From: Alkalimonas sp.
GTDB taxonomy: Bacteria; Pseudomonadota; Gammaproteobacteria; Enterobacterales; Alteromonadaceae
Assembly: GCA_007117525.1 (NCBI GenBank)
Contig: SKGJ01000048.1
Location: forward strand, 1-6,639
Direction of reading: 5' to 3'
DNA length: 6,639 bases
This document shows, one piece after another, positions 5,857-6,639 of this stretch. The notes beneath the pieces are model-generated. The model was given only the letters and a program-made list of their open reading frames with translations, searched no databases and had not been told where the DNA came from. Position 1 is the stretch's first letter, and each line of letters opens with the position of its first letter. The position numbers were made by a program, and so were the translations under genes.

Positions 5857-6639
5857 TTAACCCCGAGGGTGGTGTTGTTGATGCAAGTCCTGCAAGCGGG
5901 CCTGCGCAATGTGTGTGTAAATCTGTGTTGTGGATAAATCGCTGTGGCCAAGCAGCAGCTGAACCACCCGCAAGTCGGCGCCATGATTCAATAAATGCGT
6001 GGCAAAAGCATGGCGCAAGGTATGCGGTGACAGCGGACTCTGAATGCCCGCTACCTTAGCGTAAAACTTAATCCGATGCCAGAAGGTCTGACGGGTCATC
6101 TGCTGCCCCCGACTACTGGGAAAGAGTACCTCGCCCGGCTGACGCAGCAGCTCCGGCCTTGCTTCGCGTAAATAGCGCTGCAGCCAGTCCATCGCTTCTT
6201 CACCAATGGGCACCAGCCGCTCTTTGCGCCCTTTGCCCTGCACCAGCAGCACCCCCTGACGCAAGTTGAGTTGACGCAATGTCAGGCCCACCAGCTCACT
6301 GACCCGCAGCCCTGCTGCATACAAGACTTCCAGCATGGCTTTATCCCTGAGCCCAATGGCTTCGCTCAGATCCGGCGCCTGCAGCAAGGCTTCCACTTCC
6401 GCTTCCGACAAGGTTTTTGGCAAGCTTCGTCCCAACTTGGGGTTTAACGTCTGCGCCAGCGGGTGATCCTGACGCTGACCACTTTGTTGCAGCCAGTTGT
6501 AAAAGCGCCGCAAGGCGCTAAGCAGCCGCGAGGTGCTGCGTGCACTGTAATGGTGGTCGACCCGCTCGGCAAGATAAGCTTCAACATGCTGAGGCTGGGC
6601 TTGCAGCAAGCCAAGGCCAGTTCCTTCTTTGGTCAGAAA
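5857..6639 (-). CDS. xerD: Site-specific tyrosine recombinase XerD (N-terminus cut by window edge)
   Basis: XerD acts with XerC at the dif site, under FtsK control, to resolve chromosome dimers before division. The reading frame runs open from the window edge for 260 residues to TAA at 5857. Alignment to the 298-residue E. coli protein implies that about 36-38 N-terminal residues are missing, so the TTG at 6609 is not the true start. Visible numbering places the catalytic set at Arg112 (AAGLRVSELVGLT), Lys136 (GKGRKERLVP), His206 and Arg209 (SPHTLRHAFATHLL), His232 (LLGHSDLSTTQ) and nucleophile Tyr241 (IYTH). These match Arg148, Lys172, His244, Arg247, His270 and Tyr279 of E. coli XerD. The end LHQQHHPRG and the MTRQTFWHRIK stretch are typical of XerD rather than XerC. 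The neighbour dsbC confirms the orthologue, and there is no sign of a phage or integron integrase. Confidence 0.96.
   Translation of the reverse strand, partial: FLTKEGTGLGLLQAQPQHVEAYLAERVDHHYSARSTSRLLSALRRFYNWLQQSGQRQDHPLAQTLNPKLGRSLPKTLSEAEVEALLQAPDLSEAIGLRDKAMLEVLYAAGLRVSELVGLTLRQLNLRQGVLLVQGKGRKERLVPIGEEAMDWLQRYLREARPELLRQPGEVLFPSSRGQQMTRQTFWHRIKFYAKVAGIQSPLSPHTLRHAFATHLLNHGADLRVVQLLLGHSDLSTTQIYTHIAQARLQDLHQQHHPRG

Noticed and set aside
5857..6609. TTG at 6609 as the xerD start, giving a shortened 250-residue recombinase
   Set aside because: The frame stays open to the window edge and the residues before TTG correspond to E. coli XerD sequence, so the gene is cut by the window, not shortened.
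5857..6639. Tyrosine recombinase as a phage, integron or genomic-island integrase
   Set aside because: Its C-terminus, its close similarity to E. coli XerD and its dsbC-recJ neighbours identify the housekeeping XerD. No attachment-site repeats or mobile genes are nearby.

Overview
The window is ordinary chromosomal core DNA from a gammaproteobacterium. The evidence is that the proteins resemble their Escherichia coli counterparts closely and that xerD-dsbC-recJ-prfB-lysS is the same gene order as in E. coli. An Alteromonadales-type genus such as Rheinheimera or Alishewanella is a guess from sequence character and from the small exported DUF3718-like protein; nothing here proves the genus. I see no mobile element, CRISPR array, tRNA, rRNA or sign of recent transfer.

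Layout. Positions 3-149 (+) hold the last 48 codons of ispB, the octaprenyl diphosphate synthase of quinone side-chain synthesis. Positions 150-258 carry a plausible promoter and a striking 12-bp hairpin. A small secreted protein with two cysteines follows at 259-612 (+). A minus-strand terminator at 621-650 separates it from the convergent cluster. That cluster fills the rest of the window on the minus strand. In transcription order it is xerD (cut by the window end), dsbC, recJ, prfB and lysS.

The cluster joins chromosome-dimer resolution (XerD), periplasmic disulfide isomerisation (DsbC), single-strand DNA exonuclease activity (RecJ), translation termination at UGA/UAA (RF2) and lysine tRNA charging (LysS). 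The gaps are tight: 14 bp for xerD-dsbC, 3 bp for dsbC-recJ and 40 bp for prfB-lysS. The exception is recJ-prfB, 81 bp, which holds a strong intrinsic terminator. The best prfB promoter candidate lies inside that terminator hairpin, so the cluster probably splits into xerD-dsbC-recJ and prfB-lysS transcription units.

The most notable element is the programmed +1 frameshift in prfB. An in-frame UGA after codon 25 sits in the classic GGGGG-UAU-CUU-UGA-C context, and the full 365-residue RF2 appears only when the two frames are joined. I found no previously undescribed system. The points worth a second look are the terminator-embedded promoter, the leader hairpin of the small secreted gene, and that gene itself.
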